Assembly: GCA_964247055.1 (NCBI GenBank)
Contig: OZ176053.1
Location: 620,001 to 684,000 of the forward strand
Direction of reading: 5' to 3'
Length of the DNA stretch: 64,000 nucleotides
Origin: Paragordius varius
Taxonomy: Eukaryota > Nematomorpha
In this document: positions 32,124 through 44,697 of the stretch, piece by piece
Position numbering within the stretch: position 1 is the stretch's first letter
Layout of the letters: each line of letters begins with the position of its first letter
Notes under the pieces: model-generated
What the model was told of the DNA's origin: nothing
Seen by the model: only the letters and a program-made list of their open reading frames with translations
The model's database searches: none
Position numbers and translations under genes: made by a program

Positions 32124-34965
32124 TTAGGAGTTGACAGAATGGTTGGTTGGTTGGTTTTTCCTGAGTCGTAAACGACTTTTTGGATATAGTTTTAACTATT
32201 TCTTTCCATTTTTTTCTATCTTTAACCGCTATATTGAGCTCTTTCAGTGTCATTTTGGTCTCTTCTTTTATCATATCCAACCACCTCATCGGTGGTCGGC
32301 CTTGTTTCCTTTGCCCTTCTACCTTCCCAAACATTGTATCTTTCTCCAGAGAATTCGATCGCATGACATGACCAAAATATGTTAACTTTCTTTTTAGAAT
32401 TATCTCCATGATGTTTGTTTTAGGTTTTATTTCTGTAGTTAGACTTTCATTCTTAATTTTATCCTTCCAGGTGTATCCTAGCATCCTACGCCAGCAGCTC
32501 CTTTCAAAAGCCATGAGCCTTTCTTTGTCCCTTTTTCTGAGAGTCCAACTCTCACATCCATATGTGGTGACCGGGAGAACGAAACAGTAGAGTAATCTTT
32601 TTTTGGTTTCAACTCCTACGCTTTTGTTTTTCCAAATCTTTATTAATTTGGTCATCGCTTCTCTACCCAATCCTATTCTCTTTCTGATGTCAGGAGTTGA
32701 AGACCCATCCTCTGAAATTATTGCGCCCAAAAACGTTAACTGTTTAACTATTTCTATTTCTACTCCTTCTATTATAATTGTAGGCTTTTTTCCTGTACAT
32801 AATATTTTGGTTTTGTTAGGATTAAGCCTAAGACCATACCTCAAACTTTCCTTTCGAATCTCTTCAATCAATTCCTTCAAATCATTTGCACTTTCAGCTA
32901 TAAGAGTGGTATCGTCTGCAAACCTTAAATTATTGATTGTTCTCCCTCCTATTCTTACTCCAATATTTTTACCATCCAACTTCCTCATTATCATTTCTGT
33001 GCACATATTGAACAGATAAGGGGATAAGCAACACCCTTGTCTGACTCCTTTCAAGATTGGTATTTCGTCTGTGTCCCCCGCTGGTGTTTTAATAATCGCT
33101 CTTTGTTTTACATACAGAGAGCTAATCAATCTTATTAAGTGAGACGATACCCCTACTAACTTTAATGTTTCCCACAAGGAGTCATAGTTAATTGAATCGA
33201 ATGCTTGTCTGTAATCAATAAAACACATATATAATTCTTTCTGGAACTCTTTTGATGTTTCCATTATCCTTCTCATGTTTGAGATATGGTCTCTTGTGCT
33301 TTTTCCCTTCATAAATCCGGCTTGATTTTCTGGTATTTCTGTCTGTATGATACTGTGCATTCTGTTTTGTATTACTTTTAGTAAGACCTTACTAGCGTGG
33401 CTAATAAGAGATATGTTCCGATAATTCTCGCATTGGAGTACATCTCCTTTTTTATATATTGGGAGATATACAGATGATGCCCAATCGTTTGGCCACTCAC
33501 ATGTTTCCCACACCTTTTGACATAACTGGTGTAACTTTTCAACGGGAATAGCTTTTATAAACTCTATTGGGATATTGTCTAATCCCATCGCTTTGTTGTT
33601 AGGAATTTGTCTTAAGGCTAATTCAACCTCCTCTATTAATATATCCGCATCACGTTCTTCATCTTTTAATTGCAACACCTTTGTTTGAGGAGCCTGATAG
33701 AGTTTTTGGGTGTATTCCTTCCATCTTTCTCGTACTTCTGTTTGTTTGCACAATATGGTGCCATTCTCTTTTTTAATCTTTTGTGATGATATAAAAGGTT
33801 TATGGGTCATTTGCTTCAGTTTCTGGAACATTGGTTGCATTAATCCTTTTTTGTTATTTAATTCCACTTCCAGACATTGTTTATTAAGAAAATCTTCGTA
33901 ATCCTTCCTTGTTTGTCGTTGAAATTCTTTGTTATATAATTTTACCATTTTATTATCACCTCTTGATTTAGCTTTTCTCCTCTTTTCTGCTATATCTATA
34001 CTCTTTTCTGATATCCATTTGTTATCTTTCCTCTTTACTCTCTGCACTTTTTCTTTTGCCACTTCATTAACAACATTTTTTATCGTTCCCCATAATTGTT
34101 CTGAGCTACATCCATTGTCCAATCTTCCTAATCTATCTTTGGTTTCTGTTCTAAAACTATTTGGAATGTTCCGAGTGTCATATCTGTATATCTGTTTAAC
34201 CTTATTTTTAATTATTTTAAGTTTGATTTTGGTTATTAAAAGCTCATGATCGCTAGAGCAATCGCTGCTTTTGCTTGTTTTGGTATCGATTATAGAGCTT
34301 TTCCATTTTTGAGAACACATTATGTAATCAATTTGATTCTTATATTTACCACATGGAGAGGTCCATGTGTATAACCTCCTATTGTGTTGTGGAAACCATG
34401 TGTTGGTTATCATCATCTCATTTTCTTGACAAAAATTGATCAGTGCTTCCCCGGCCTCGTTTCGTTCTCCCAATCCATATGGCCCGACTATTTGATCTAC
34501 TCTACCTCTACCAACTTTGCTGTTCCAATCCCCTCCTATGATAATCATATCTCCTTTCTTCGTTTCATCCAAAACTATTTGCAACGTTGCATAAAAGTCC
34601 TCTATGTCTTCTTTGGGAGCGTTTGAGGTAGGAGCATAGACTACTATGTATGTAAATTTAAGTGGCTTGGCATTCAGCCTAATACTCATGATTCTGGGTG
34701 TATATGGTGTATAACTAATGAGACTTTTATTTAATTTGTTTTTTATTAATACTGCAACGCCTTCAGATTTCTGGTCATCTCTCCCCGATCTTAACAATGT
34801 ATAATTTTCGTTTTGTACTTTCGCGCTACCTTTTTGCTTGGTTTCCGTTAGACCCAGTATATCTATGTTCAATCTTTCCATTTCCTTTTCAATTATCACC
34901 TGTTTGGTTGATGTTAAGGAACGTACATTCCAGCATCCAACTTTGAAAATTCTTGTTAAGTTCAT
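32041..34965 (-). CDS. RTE-clade endonuclease/reverse transcriptase (974 aa, last 33 aa from flanking DNA)
   Basis: Single protein for target-primed reverse transcription. APE-type endonuclease about residues 8-245: CWNVRSL (11-17), TETK with Glu41, IVVYAPTS (107-114), IIIGGDWNSK with Asp146 and Asn148, QIDYI, and SDH (238-240). Reverse transcriptase about 460-760: DNIPIEFI, FIDYRQAFD with Asp584, VRQGCCLSPYLFN (641-653), FADD (682-685). The C-terminal HVMR...GQRKQGRPPMRWLD is typical of the craniofacial-development-protein-2-like RTE group. The element itself has no stop codon: translation crosses the 3' tail (KPTNQP) into unit B sequence and stops 100 bp outside. Start chosen at the first Met before the WNVRSL core. 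Confidence 0.93.
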   Translation of the reverse strand: MNLTRIFKVGCWNVRSLTSTKQVIIEKEMERLNIDILGLTETKQKGSAKVQNENYTLLRSGRDDQKSEGVAVLIKNKLNKSLISYTPYTPRIMSIRLNAKPLKFTYIVVYAPTSNAPKEDIEDFYATLQIVLDETKKGDMIIIGGDWNSKVGRGRVDQIVGPYGLGERNEAGEALINFCQENEMMITNTWFPQHNRRLYTWTSPCGKYKNQIDYIMCSQKWKSSIIDTKTSKSSDCSSDHELLITKIKLKIIKNKVKQIYRYDTRNIPNSFRTETKDRLGRLDNGCSSEQLWGTIKNVVNEVAKEKVQRVKRKDNKWISEKSIDIAEKRRKAKSRGDNKMVKLYNKEFQRQTRKDYEDFLNKQCLEVELNNKKGLMQPMFQKLKQMTHKPFISSQKIKKENGTILCKQTEVRERWKEYTQKLYQAPQTKVLQLKDEERDADILIEEVELALRQIPNNKAMGLDNIPIEFIKAIPVEKLHQLCQKVWETCEWPNDWASSVYLPIYKKGDVLQCENYRNISLISHASKVLLKVIQNRMHSIIQTEIPENQAGFMKGKSTRDHISNMRRIMETSKEFQKELYMCFIDYRQAFDSINYDSLWETLKLVGVSSHLIRLISSLYVKQRAIIKTPAGDTDEIPILKGVRQGCCLSPYLFNMCTEMIMRKLDGKNIGVRIGGRTINNLRFADDTTLIAESANDLKELIEEIRKESLRYGLRLNPNKTKILCTGKKPTIIIEGVEIEIVKQLTFLGAIISEDGSSTPDIRKRIGLGREAMTKLIKIWKNKSVGVETKKRLLYCFVLPVTTYGCESWTLRKRDKERLMAFERSCWRRMLGYTWKDKIKNESLTTEIKPKTNIMEIILKRKLTYFGHVMRSNSLEKDTMFGKVEGQRKQGRPPMRWLDMIKEETKMTLKELNIAVKDRKKWKEIVKTISKKSFTTQEKPTNQPFCQLLTLDNKFFCHSSFLHFLIFSIIWTVNLK

Positions 34966-35439
34966 TTAGTAAAACTATTTTTTGGCAGTAATAAACGAGG
35001 GTGGTTTGCCATTGCCTTCCCTCTCACTTACCCTCTTTACAAAAAATAAATATCTAGAATAATTAAAATTAAAGAGTAATCTTTATAAATGTTGTTAATT
35101 TGGATAAATTATAAATATTGATATTTTGCTCTGTCTGGCAATCATAAAGGAAAAATATAAAGAAATTATGGCTAGGCTAGTAAAAATAAAATAATTAGGC
35201 ACCAAGGAGTAGAGAAAAAAAAGAGAGAGATCTGTATAACAATGATTTTTGATGACTTAAGAATTATGTTACTCTTTAAATTACATACTTAGCATACAAA
35301 TAAAATAAAAATTCTACAAAACAAAGAAAAAGATTAATAACTAAAAGGAAACCTATTTTTTAAATATATTTATAGTATATAATAAAATAATACTATCCTT
35401 GAATATCCTCCCGCTTTCAATCACATGGTTTCATGCATT
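32141..35439 (-). mobile_element. Full-length RTE-clade LINE, apparently intact
   Basis: Inserted in unit B; flanked by the 12-bp duplication AGTTGACAGAAT (32129-32140 and 35440-35451), present once in unit C near 45785. The 3' end (at 32141 on the minus strand) finishes in a short tetranucleotide tail AAACCAACCAACC, as RTE elements do instead of poly-A. There is about 470 bp upstream of the reading frame. Total about 3.3 kb, the usual size for RTE, with an uninterrupted frame: a young copy. Confidence 0.92.
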
Positions 35440-36290
35440 AGTTGACAGAATAAATATGTAAAAATATATAACACGGTGTGTACACTAAAAAATCTTTTAA
35501 ACTCTCTACATCATTAGATAGTTAAAAGCTTAATAATGAATATTGAAATGATAAGTACGGTTAAAATGTTATAAAAAATTAATTTAATTTTGGAATTGGC
35601 CAATTTAAATAAATAAATTCAATAGAGTAAAACAGGGCGATTTAATTTTAATTTGTAATAATGTATTATAAATATAATCTTTAACTCATATATAGAGATA
35701 AGGTTTATAAAAAACTCACTATTTTTAAGCTAAAATCGCTTTTTAGGTTCAAATTTATATGAAAAAAACTTTCCATCATGAGGTAAAAATTTTGATCAAT
35801 TATCAAATATTTTATATAAAGTTCACTCTATATATCGCGTTAAATAATCATTTGCACCCTGTATAAAAAAGAAATTTTTTGTTAATTTGCACTAAAGCAG
35901 AAGTAACTTATAATGCTAACAAAATCTCCAATAATTGAAATAATATTTAGAACAGCATAATTACAGGTTTTTTGGATTGGAAATTGACACTCAAGTACGA
36001 GTTTATAGCTTAAATTCTTGTAAATCTTTCAAGGACATTCGGAAATGATGTAGAATTTTTATCAACTCGCAAGGGGCGTTTATTCGCTCTAACAATTTAG
36101 GCGTTTTATAAAATATTATCTTATGGATATATAATATAATGACAAATATAGTAAATAATATGTTGAAGTTAACATAGTCCATACTGATGTTACGGCATGT
36201 TAATATCAGACCTAATACGGGGAAAATCATATCGCGTCATAGCTTCTACATCTTAACGAAATCTAGTTTCACCGTAAATTTTTATAAGCG

Positions 36291-36551
36291 CTATAACACC
36301 ATACCGCAAGATCTTTTCTGTTTCAAAATGGAGGGTTTACACTTATTTTTCTGACTTTGATGATTATGTAGCAATTCATGATGAAAGTATGTTGGACCCT
36401 TAATAAACATAATCGGATTCGCAAACAGGACCCGCGTATTTACGTTGTTTTTTAGAACAGCGGTTAAATCCCTAAAATTATCGGGCTTTAAATATTCATA
36501 ATTTAAATTCGCCTCACTGTGCTTTATACCCTTTATTGGTACCGCTATCAA
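36291..36551 (-). pseudogene. Unrecognised coding-like fragment in the array unit
   Basis: An 86-codon frame containing GPTYFHHELLHNHQ and KCKPSILKQKRS; the unit A counterpart (about 14590-14930) keeps GPTYFHQEL and KCKPSIFKHKRS but is broken. I do not recognise the family; it may be debris of a mobile-element gene or chance. Confidence 0.25.
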
Positions 36552-37566
36552 TTTTGCTTATTAAGCAGCGATGGATAATGCGAAAAAATTTCCATTTTAT
36601 TTTTCTGTAGGAAATAAGCAACGCTATTCATAAATTGAATAATATCGGAGACATGTGAAAATCTTGCCGAGTTCGGGTGATATAACAATGCTTTTCCAAT
36701 CGACTGTAATTGCCAACGTGCTATTAAATTAATCCTATTTTTTTATTTTAAAATTCTATTCCTACCATATCTTTTCTAGTTTTATTAAGCCTTATAATAC
36801 GATGAAAATTATTTATATAAAATTTTATACTTTGATAAAGATTATAAATTAATACAAATCCAAAATAATTTTAGCATTAAATGTTCTTTCAACTTTTTCA
36901 TTCGCGATAAAATATTGGAGCAGTTTTACATCCCAGAGCTTAATCTTGCAAATAATCTACTGTTTTGTAAGTTATTTTGTTAAAATTAATAATAAATAAT
37001 ATGTTTAGCTTTGTAACTTGTGGAGCTTAAAATTGGAGCCCCAAAAGACGATTAAGATAAACAGCTGATTTTAAAAGCACTAAATATCAACTTTTTGCTA
37101 ATTATTTGCCTTTTTTAACCACAATAAAGATTTATTTGCCTATAATATTAGCGTTTTGGTGGCGAAAATGTTTGAAAAGATAATTTTTACAACTTTTAAT
37201 TTGTTTGTATTATGCGCCTAAAAGACTAATGAAATAATTAAATTTAGCCAAACACCTTCAATACTTTTTTAATTCGAGTTTAAAATCGATCGGGTATAAA
37301 AATCCCAATAGGCCATGTAATGATAAATATAATCCATTTAATTATACAGTTTATTAGTTGTTTTATTTTAAACCATACGAATGTAATAACCATATTAGGC
37401 ATTATCAAAAAATAATTATTTATAATTGGAAATTTTTTTATTAAACTTTCATCCACCAAATATGTTTCAACATTAATCAATGCCAAAATAATTGTATATA
37501 ATCCATTGTTTATTTTTAATTTAAATTTGATAGAAAACTTGATTCATTGTTTTTATACTACTTTAA

Positions 37567-38120
37567 CACTTGGATATAACACATTTCTTTTAGTTCGATT
37601 CAAATTTACCCCAGGCCTGTTTAAAATTAAATTCTTTAAAAAATATGGAAGGAATCGAAACCATGGCAAAACTTTGCACTTATATAACATTAATAAACCG
37701 AAATATATAAAAAAATTATTTAAAAATACTTGATATTACTTATTTTATACTACAACCGAAAGGTAAAACTTTAGTCAACGTGACATGTGTGCAATGGTAA
37801 AATTGAAAAATAATACAAAATAAACCGCCTTTTATTTCTATCATTGTTAAATGTAATTTAAATAAAAAATTAGCTTTAATTTTTCCCTTGAAATTAAATG
37901 AGACATTTTGCAAAAATTTTGTAAAATAAAAATGGCGTAGAAGTTTGACATGGATTTTTTTTTCAAAACAAATTTTATTTAGATATTTTAGTATATTTAT
38001 ATATTTTTATTAGGATAGAAGTATTTATTTAAATTGGGACCGTTTCCTTCAGTAGTTTTTTAAAAATCCTAACTCAAATTTAGTCTGGGGTATTTAGATA
38101 ACCCAATTTAAATCGAAGTG
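37567..38120. mobile_element. TTAA-target MITE, copy in unit C (554 bp, opposite orientation)
   Basis: Same family as 13918-14490, inverted and at a different place in the unit. Flanked by TTAA at 37563-37566 and 38121-38124; ends CACTTGGATA and ATCGAAGTG. Unit A has the empty site (ATTTTAAAGCTTAC near 18172). Confidence 0.82.
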
Positions 38121-38149
38121 TTAAGCTTAATCTCATTGTAGCAAAAATA

Positions 38150-38295
38150 CAGTACACATTTTAATGATTGCTTATATCACACTATAGTAGGGATTGCAAC
38201 AGAGTAATGTATTGAAAAAAGGATCGTTTATCCAACATATTGTTGCGAATTTCCCTACTATAGCGTAAAATAAGCAATCATTCAAATGCTTACTG
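38150..38295. mobile_element. Palindromic MITE, third family (unit C)
   Basis: CAGTACACATTTTAATGATTG to CAATCATTCAAATGCTTACTG. The unit A counterpart (18212-18268) has lost its centre. Confidence 0.78.
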
Positions 38296-38678
38296 TAACT
38301 TTTACTTATAAAGATACAATGTTAAAACTAATGGATAAATATTATTTTAAAAGACAACACATTTTAAATCTTGATTACATTTTTTACGCTTTGTCTGTAT
38401 AGTTTTATTTCATTAAAAATATTTACGACATCTTATAGGTCGGGTATATCAATAACCCATCTTTTGTTTTAGGACTTAGAAAAATTTGTAATGCTATTAA
38501 ATATCATTTCCTACCATATTCAATTATTAGGATCCCGTATAATAAATAATTTCTTAATAAGCATTTATTTATATCGCAAAACTTATCAAAAAAGTGTTTT
38601 CTTTGATTTATTAACAATACCTCCAATTATATTAGAGCTATTTTCGATTTCCAAAATCAATCGGTAATATACCTATTA

Positions 38679-38869
38679 CAGTGTGAGTAAGTATATATTG
38701 CTAGAAAGTTTTTATTATTGCTAAAGAGCATATGCAGCAAAGAGAATTATTATTGGCTAATGATAATAAAAAGTTAAAAATATAACTATAAGCCAACAAT
38801 ACTGCCCTTTGTTGTATATGCTATTCGGTAAATTAATAACTTTCTAGCTATGTATACTTAGTTATAATG
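38679..38869. mobile_element. Palindromic TA MITE, second family, unit C only
   Basis: CAGTGTGAGTAAGTATATATT to CTTAGTTATAATG between TA dinucleotides; unit A has the uninterrupted site (CCTATAATAACACAATATT near 18646). Confidence 0.83.
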
Positions 38870-40669
38870 TATAACACAATATTACAAAAATATACTAAAT
38901 TAGTATATTTTGAAAACTCTTTTGTGTATTTAGACTCATCAGTAGAGCTAAATACGCACCAATAAAATTTTATGAGTAATGCAAAAATTATTTTGCATTA
39001 TACCAGAAAGATTATTCTAATAAGGTATTTTATAGTGGTTTTTTAAGCCAATATATGTTAATGAAATACAGCACTTGGTAGGAAGAAGTATGCGTCAATG
39101 GTTAATAATTTTAATTAGAATATATGGTATTATTATTATTAAATTAATTGAATTAACTATTTTAATTAGAGCTCGAAATGAATCACTTGGTTACAGAAAT
39201 TGGTTTTCTTAATTTAAGTGGATATCAGTGTGATGTTTTGGTGGCTAATTTCTATGTAATAACCCGGTTGGTTTCTAAAATTTCATAACCACAGTGGTTT
39301 CCTTTTAAATTTTTTAAAATCAAAGCGGTTCGTGTTCCTAGCTGTTGTAATCATCCGTTCATAAGTCCAGTGTTGAAAATTTGAAAGAATTTAAACATTA
39401 ATAATGACATTTTTGTTATTTAAAATCTATTTTACCTTCTCATTTTTCGTAGGGCAATTGCTTTTGAGATAGCTTTCTACCCTAAAGCTCAATACGATAA
39501 ACAACTAATTTTAAAGTGTTTTAGGTATAATTTTATAACCAAAACTATATAAGAAAAAAATGCTTATTTTTACACAATTTAACTTCTGAGTCCAAAATTG
39601 CTATGCTCATAAAATCCGATTGAAACACACAGTTGATTTTAAAAGTTTATATCAAGATGAAAAATTACATTTAAAGGCTCCCTAGAGTTATCCACATTTT
39701 TTAATCAAAATCTACATTTTTATGCCTGTTATATCAGCGATTTACATACATCAATAAAAAAAATTGCGGCGAAAAAGTTTAAAAATAAAGATCTTTTTAG
39801 ATTTTTACATATTTTCAAAAAAAATTAATCATACCTAAAAGGCTAGCGAATGCACATATATTTAAATTTGGCCCACTATGTACTTTTTAAGTTAATGAAA
39901 TTGAAATCGCTCTGACACACACACCTCACAAAAGTGTCAAAATAAGCAATCCTTATTTATCTATGAAATACATTCAATATTGTTCATTATTAAATGGAAA
40001 TGTAAAAATTACAGTTAAAAGTAAAATTAGTGCTCACAAATATTTTAAAAAACCATACTTTTTTAAACCTTATAATTTCCTATCTATAAGCTATTGATAA
40101 CAATTTACACAGATATTCCTTATAAGTAAACCAGACAAAGCATATTTTAAAAAATCAAGTAGCTTAAAATATATAGCCGTATCAAATCCTTATTAATTAG
40201 TGGGATAAAAACCGTGATGGTACTTTATTTCAAAAGGAAAACATATAATATCTGTCCGTTTGAAAATTTTTATATGAATAACTTTCAAAATGATTTAATC
40301 AACACAGCTTTGCAAGCAAATTAATTTATTTATTAAATTTTTACGACAATTGATTGATTGATTTAAATGAAAAATAGCAATAAAAATTTTGGTTGCTCCA
40401 AGGATTTCGGATATGCTTCAATTTAAGAATTTGAAATTCTTCGTATCAATTTTCTAAAAAAAAATAAAATAAAAAAATATTAATAATCATTACCTTTCGT
40501 ATAAATTAAAATATATTATGTCTATAAATTATATCTTTAAAATTTCATTAAAATTAATTTAAATATGAAAAAATTTAAATACCTTATAATATTGATTAAT
40601 ACACATGAACGCGTTATTCCCATTGCGGATGACATAACCATTATCCAAGTATCTGTTAGGAAAAAAAAG

Positions 40670-41030
40670 TTTATACACTAATTGAAATTATACTAAGGGA
40701 AGGACAAAATTTATAAATATAAAGATAAATTTTTTTTTATTAAAAACAACCCACATTATTTTCTGAAATATACAATCAAAATTTAAATTATTCGGACGTA
40801 AAAATATAAAGATGACAAGTATTTTTATCTAAAAGACAACCATACTTTATAAAACCTTAATTTTTCTCATATAAGTTATTTAATTACCATTGTAAAATAT
40901 AAAATTAATTGTGTTAGTAATATTTATCTTTATTTGACACTTTGCCAATTAAAAAAAGTATGGTGTTGTCATTTGGAAAAAAATATTTGTCTTACCTTTT
41001 GTCCGTATAATTTCATTTTTTTTACTGTTT
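40670..41030. mobile_element. Family M MITE remnants (unit C)
   Basis: Paralogous to 27002-27377; its left part follows unit A sequence and its right part unit B. Confidence 0.65.
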
Positions 41031-41622
41031 AAGTCATTACATTTATCTCTTGACTTAATATTTTTAAATTAATATGAAGAATTTATAGCTTTATAAATCA
41101 AAAGCTATGGTATATTCATAGCTTTTAATATATTTAAGTCCTGGTACATAAATACTTTGTCTTTACGGTAATTTGAAAGAAATATCTGATTCTGATAAAA
41201 AACAACTGCTTGACCTAATGCAACTTGATTGCATATCATATATGGAAAAACCGGTGGGTTTTTTCAATAAACGGTCCACTATAAAAAGTTAAATTTTTGA
41301 CAAAGTTAGGATACTCAAAAAAATTATAAACCTTCCGTTCATGGTTGTAACTGTATTTCCCGCTTTGCAAAACAATTGACAATTTTTTGCGATTTTACCC
41401 TGGGTTATTGGATCATTTACTAATAATAATAATAAAAATATATTATTAGAGTAAGAATACACTGCTATAACAGATAGTCAAGGGGCAAAATGACTTTTTC
41501 TTATAATATTCTTCCCCTTTTTATAGCTATTAGTCAATAATAATGCTCTTTGCTATATATGTTCCCTGGGAATATTTAAATAAAAAAAGCTCGCAATAAG
41601 TACTTACTTATACTGTATTTAC

Positions 41623-42293
41623 CAGGTGTGTTCAACACAAATGGCTTCGCGGGCCGCATTTGAAAAATATATATGAACATTTATGAACAGTTTATACTTT
41701 TGCCCATCGAATAAACTTAATTAAGAATACTGTTTAAGAAATATCAATGTTACTAAGATTTTGTGTGCTTATTTTTGCAAATAATGGATCTCTAAATTGG
41801 GTGATGCCAGAATCCGTGATGGCGCCCCCTCCCCTCCATACCAGCTCTTGCATTTTAAAAATAATCAAATGCAAACCGTGGTCATGACAACTCCTAAATG
41901 GGTGATTTTTTTGTATGTATTACAGTCATGTATCCTTTATTTTATCAAAAATTTATTTTTTCGTTTAATGGTATAAATATTTGGTAAAGAATGGAAAAAA
42001 CAAGGGCTCTATGGTAATTTTTATACTTTTTTGAGGAATATGATATTGTTAATACCATAGAGCTCTTGTTTTTTCCATTGTTTGACGAATATTTTTACCC
42101 ATTGAACGAAAGAAAATAAATTTTTGATAAAATAAAGGATACATGACTGTATTTAAAATAAAAACTTTTAAATACCTTATTTTTTGAAACAAAATTAATT
42201 TTTTTTATATCTGGCACCCCTTCAGGCACCCGGTAGTCCCCTTTTTCCTTTCTAGCTAGCCCACTACGTAGGGCCGCATGTTGGACACATCTG
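41623..42293. mobile_element. hAT MITE, GCGGGCC family, in unit C
   Basis: Paralogous copy of 27967-28648 with the same nested MITE (41923-42149). Confidence 0.75.
41923..42149. mobile_element. Palindromic TA MITE nested in the hAT MITE (unit C)
   Basis: Paralogous copy of 28277-28504. Confidence 0.88.
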
Positions 42294-43144
42294 GTATATA
42301 CCATTTACTTATAACCCCTAACCTTAACAGTTTGTAAAAAATATGTTGCAAAAATTATTTTAATATGAAATGTTGTGTTTAAATCATGACTCTTCAATAC
42401 AAATGGCTTCGCGGGCCCCGAATTTGAAATATATAGGGGAGGGGGGGGGGGGGGCTTTTATAAATAATTTATAAAATTTCAAACATATAATACTGTAAAA
42501 CGCAAACAAACACATTATAACTTTTCTAGTTCTTGGGAAATATATAAAATTGTTAAATATGTTTAAGAAATATCTATTTTATTAAAATTTTCTTATCAAA
42601 TTTTTGCATATTATGGATTGAATCTTTGCGGCCATGTTGGACTTGTTAAAATGTCAACTGTTCCATATTTAAAATACTTAAACACGAAAAAAATTTGACT
42701 TTTATGATTCTTATGCGTTGTGTACAATCGAAAGTGTTGTTTTTGAATGGAAAAAAGTCGAAAAAAACTTTGACATTATATACTCTAGGAGTCTATAAAA
42801 TGAGTTTTGCAAAACAAAATGTACCCATACTTAAATTCCTAAACCAGGTGTAGAAGAATTATATCATCCAATTAGCAACCAAACTAGAAAAAAGTTATAT
42901 TTGTTTGCATTTTACAGTATTATGTTGAAAATTATCTTATAAAATATTAATTTATTAATGCTCATATATATATATATATATTTTAAATGCGGCCCGTTGT
43001 TGGACATAACCTTGCTCCCATCCCTTGTAATTAATTGTAGAATTTTAATTAAAAATACCATCATCAAAAACAACTTCATTTCGCGCTCTGCACACATCTT
43101 GGGCATTTGAACGGCCAGGGCTATTATTCTGTATATCATACAAA

Positions 43145-43198
<54 letters not shown>

Positions 43199-43422
43199 AA
43201 TTTACAGTGCGTCCCGAAATTAAGAGGTTTAAAAAATTTATTAGATATTCTGATATAGGCCAGATTCCTATGGTGTTTATTTGAATCTTACGAGTGAAAT
43301 TAAGGAAATAATCATAATTTTGTATAATAACTCTCAATTAACAATGACAAAAGTTTCGCATATTATCCTAAATTAAATATTTTCGATGAAAGCTAAATGC
43401 TTGATGCCAAAACATTTACAGT

Positions 43423-43706
43423 AAAAACTAAAATTATACGGACAAAACGTAAAAAAATAAAAAGATATTTTTTCTAAAAGGCAACCATACTTTTTAATTC
43501 TTGATTTATATCGATATAACTCATTGTTTTAAATGGCAAAGTTTGAAATAGAGATATATATTACTAACATAACCAATCCTATATTTGACAATTGTAACTA
43601 AATAGCATATATGAGAAAAAAGGTATTAAAAAATATGGTTGTCCTTTAGATAAAATTTGTCTTCATATTTTTACGTTTTGTCCGTATAATTTTAATTTTT
43701 ACTGTA
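43423..43706. mobile_element. Family M MITE (unit C)
   Basis: Paralogous copy of 29766-30046. Confidence 0.83.
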
Positions 43707-44100
43707 ATTACACAATGAACTCCTTTAGAAAGCAAAATAATATTTAGCTAGTGCCGAAATTGTGCGATAATAATTTTTATGTCTGCGAAATTAAGTTAAA
43801 CATGATATTTAAAAAATTGCAAACTTTGTTTAAAATTTAATTTTAATTTAGTTGAAGCGTATTTCAGGTATGTTGAAGAATGATGGTGGTAATATAAAAA
43901 ACATTTGATAAATATAATAAAACCCTTCTCTATATAAATCGATCCTGAGCATTTCTATCACCTTAGTTTGATTAATCTATTTATAGGTGTTTAAATTTAA
44001 TTTGTGAAAACACTTTTTTATTTAAGTCGATAAAACTGGAAAAATTGTAAGGTAAAGGAATGTTCAGCATCATTGAAATATATAAAAAGTTTATTTGGTG

Positions 44101-44364
44101 ACAGTAATAATTGAAATTATATATAGAAAACGTAAAATAAAGACGAATGTTTTTTTTAAAAGACAACCATAGTTTTAATTATTTTTTAAATTAAACTTTA
44201 AAATATAAAATAGATATATTAATTGGTAACACAATCAATCATGCATTTTATGATTGTATTTAGATGACTTTAATAGGATAAATTGAGATATAAAGTTATG
44301 ATTGTCTTTTGAAAAAAAACTGTCCTTATATTTTTACGTGTTTTGTCCGTATAATTTCCTACTG
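44101..44364. mobile_element. Family M MITE (unit C)
   Basis: Paralogous copy of 30443-30701. Confidence 0.78.
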
Positions 44365-44697
44365 TATAGTGGTGTTTTTAGCGTTTTCACCATACTTCAA
44401 AATACCATATAATACGGTGCTTTTACATTTTACTAATAAGGTCATTTTTTTAGTAAAATATAAATTTGGCTTTCACCAAAAAAACAAATTTATTTAGCAG
44501 AATGTGCGCAAATTTTACATCTGATATGAGCCGTAACCACAAAAGTGGTAATAACTTTCTTATATGACTCGTAAAACCTAAAACCAAGAGCTATGAGAAG
44601 ATTGAGGCATTTATCTATAAAAATATTTATTTTTCATCAGGATATTTTTTGGACCCCAAGAATTTTACTATATAAAAATATAATGATATATTAATTG

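Larger units (their letters stand above)
25636..36063. repeat. Array unit B (middle and right part, with RTE insertion)
   Basis: Starts abruptly inside a truncated snapback element (TTAATTTAAGTGGATATCGG at 25638) and aligns with C from 39200 to 46413. Apart from the RTE LINE at 32141-35439, 27.3-36.06 kb is nearly identical to C 40.9-46.4 kb by eye. Confidence 0.85.

Noticed and set aside
32131-34626. Plus-strand frames of 60-138 codons across the LINE
   Set aside because: They are antisense shadows of the uninterrupted RTE frame on the minus strand.
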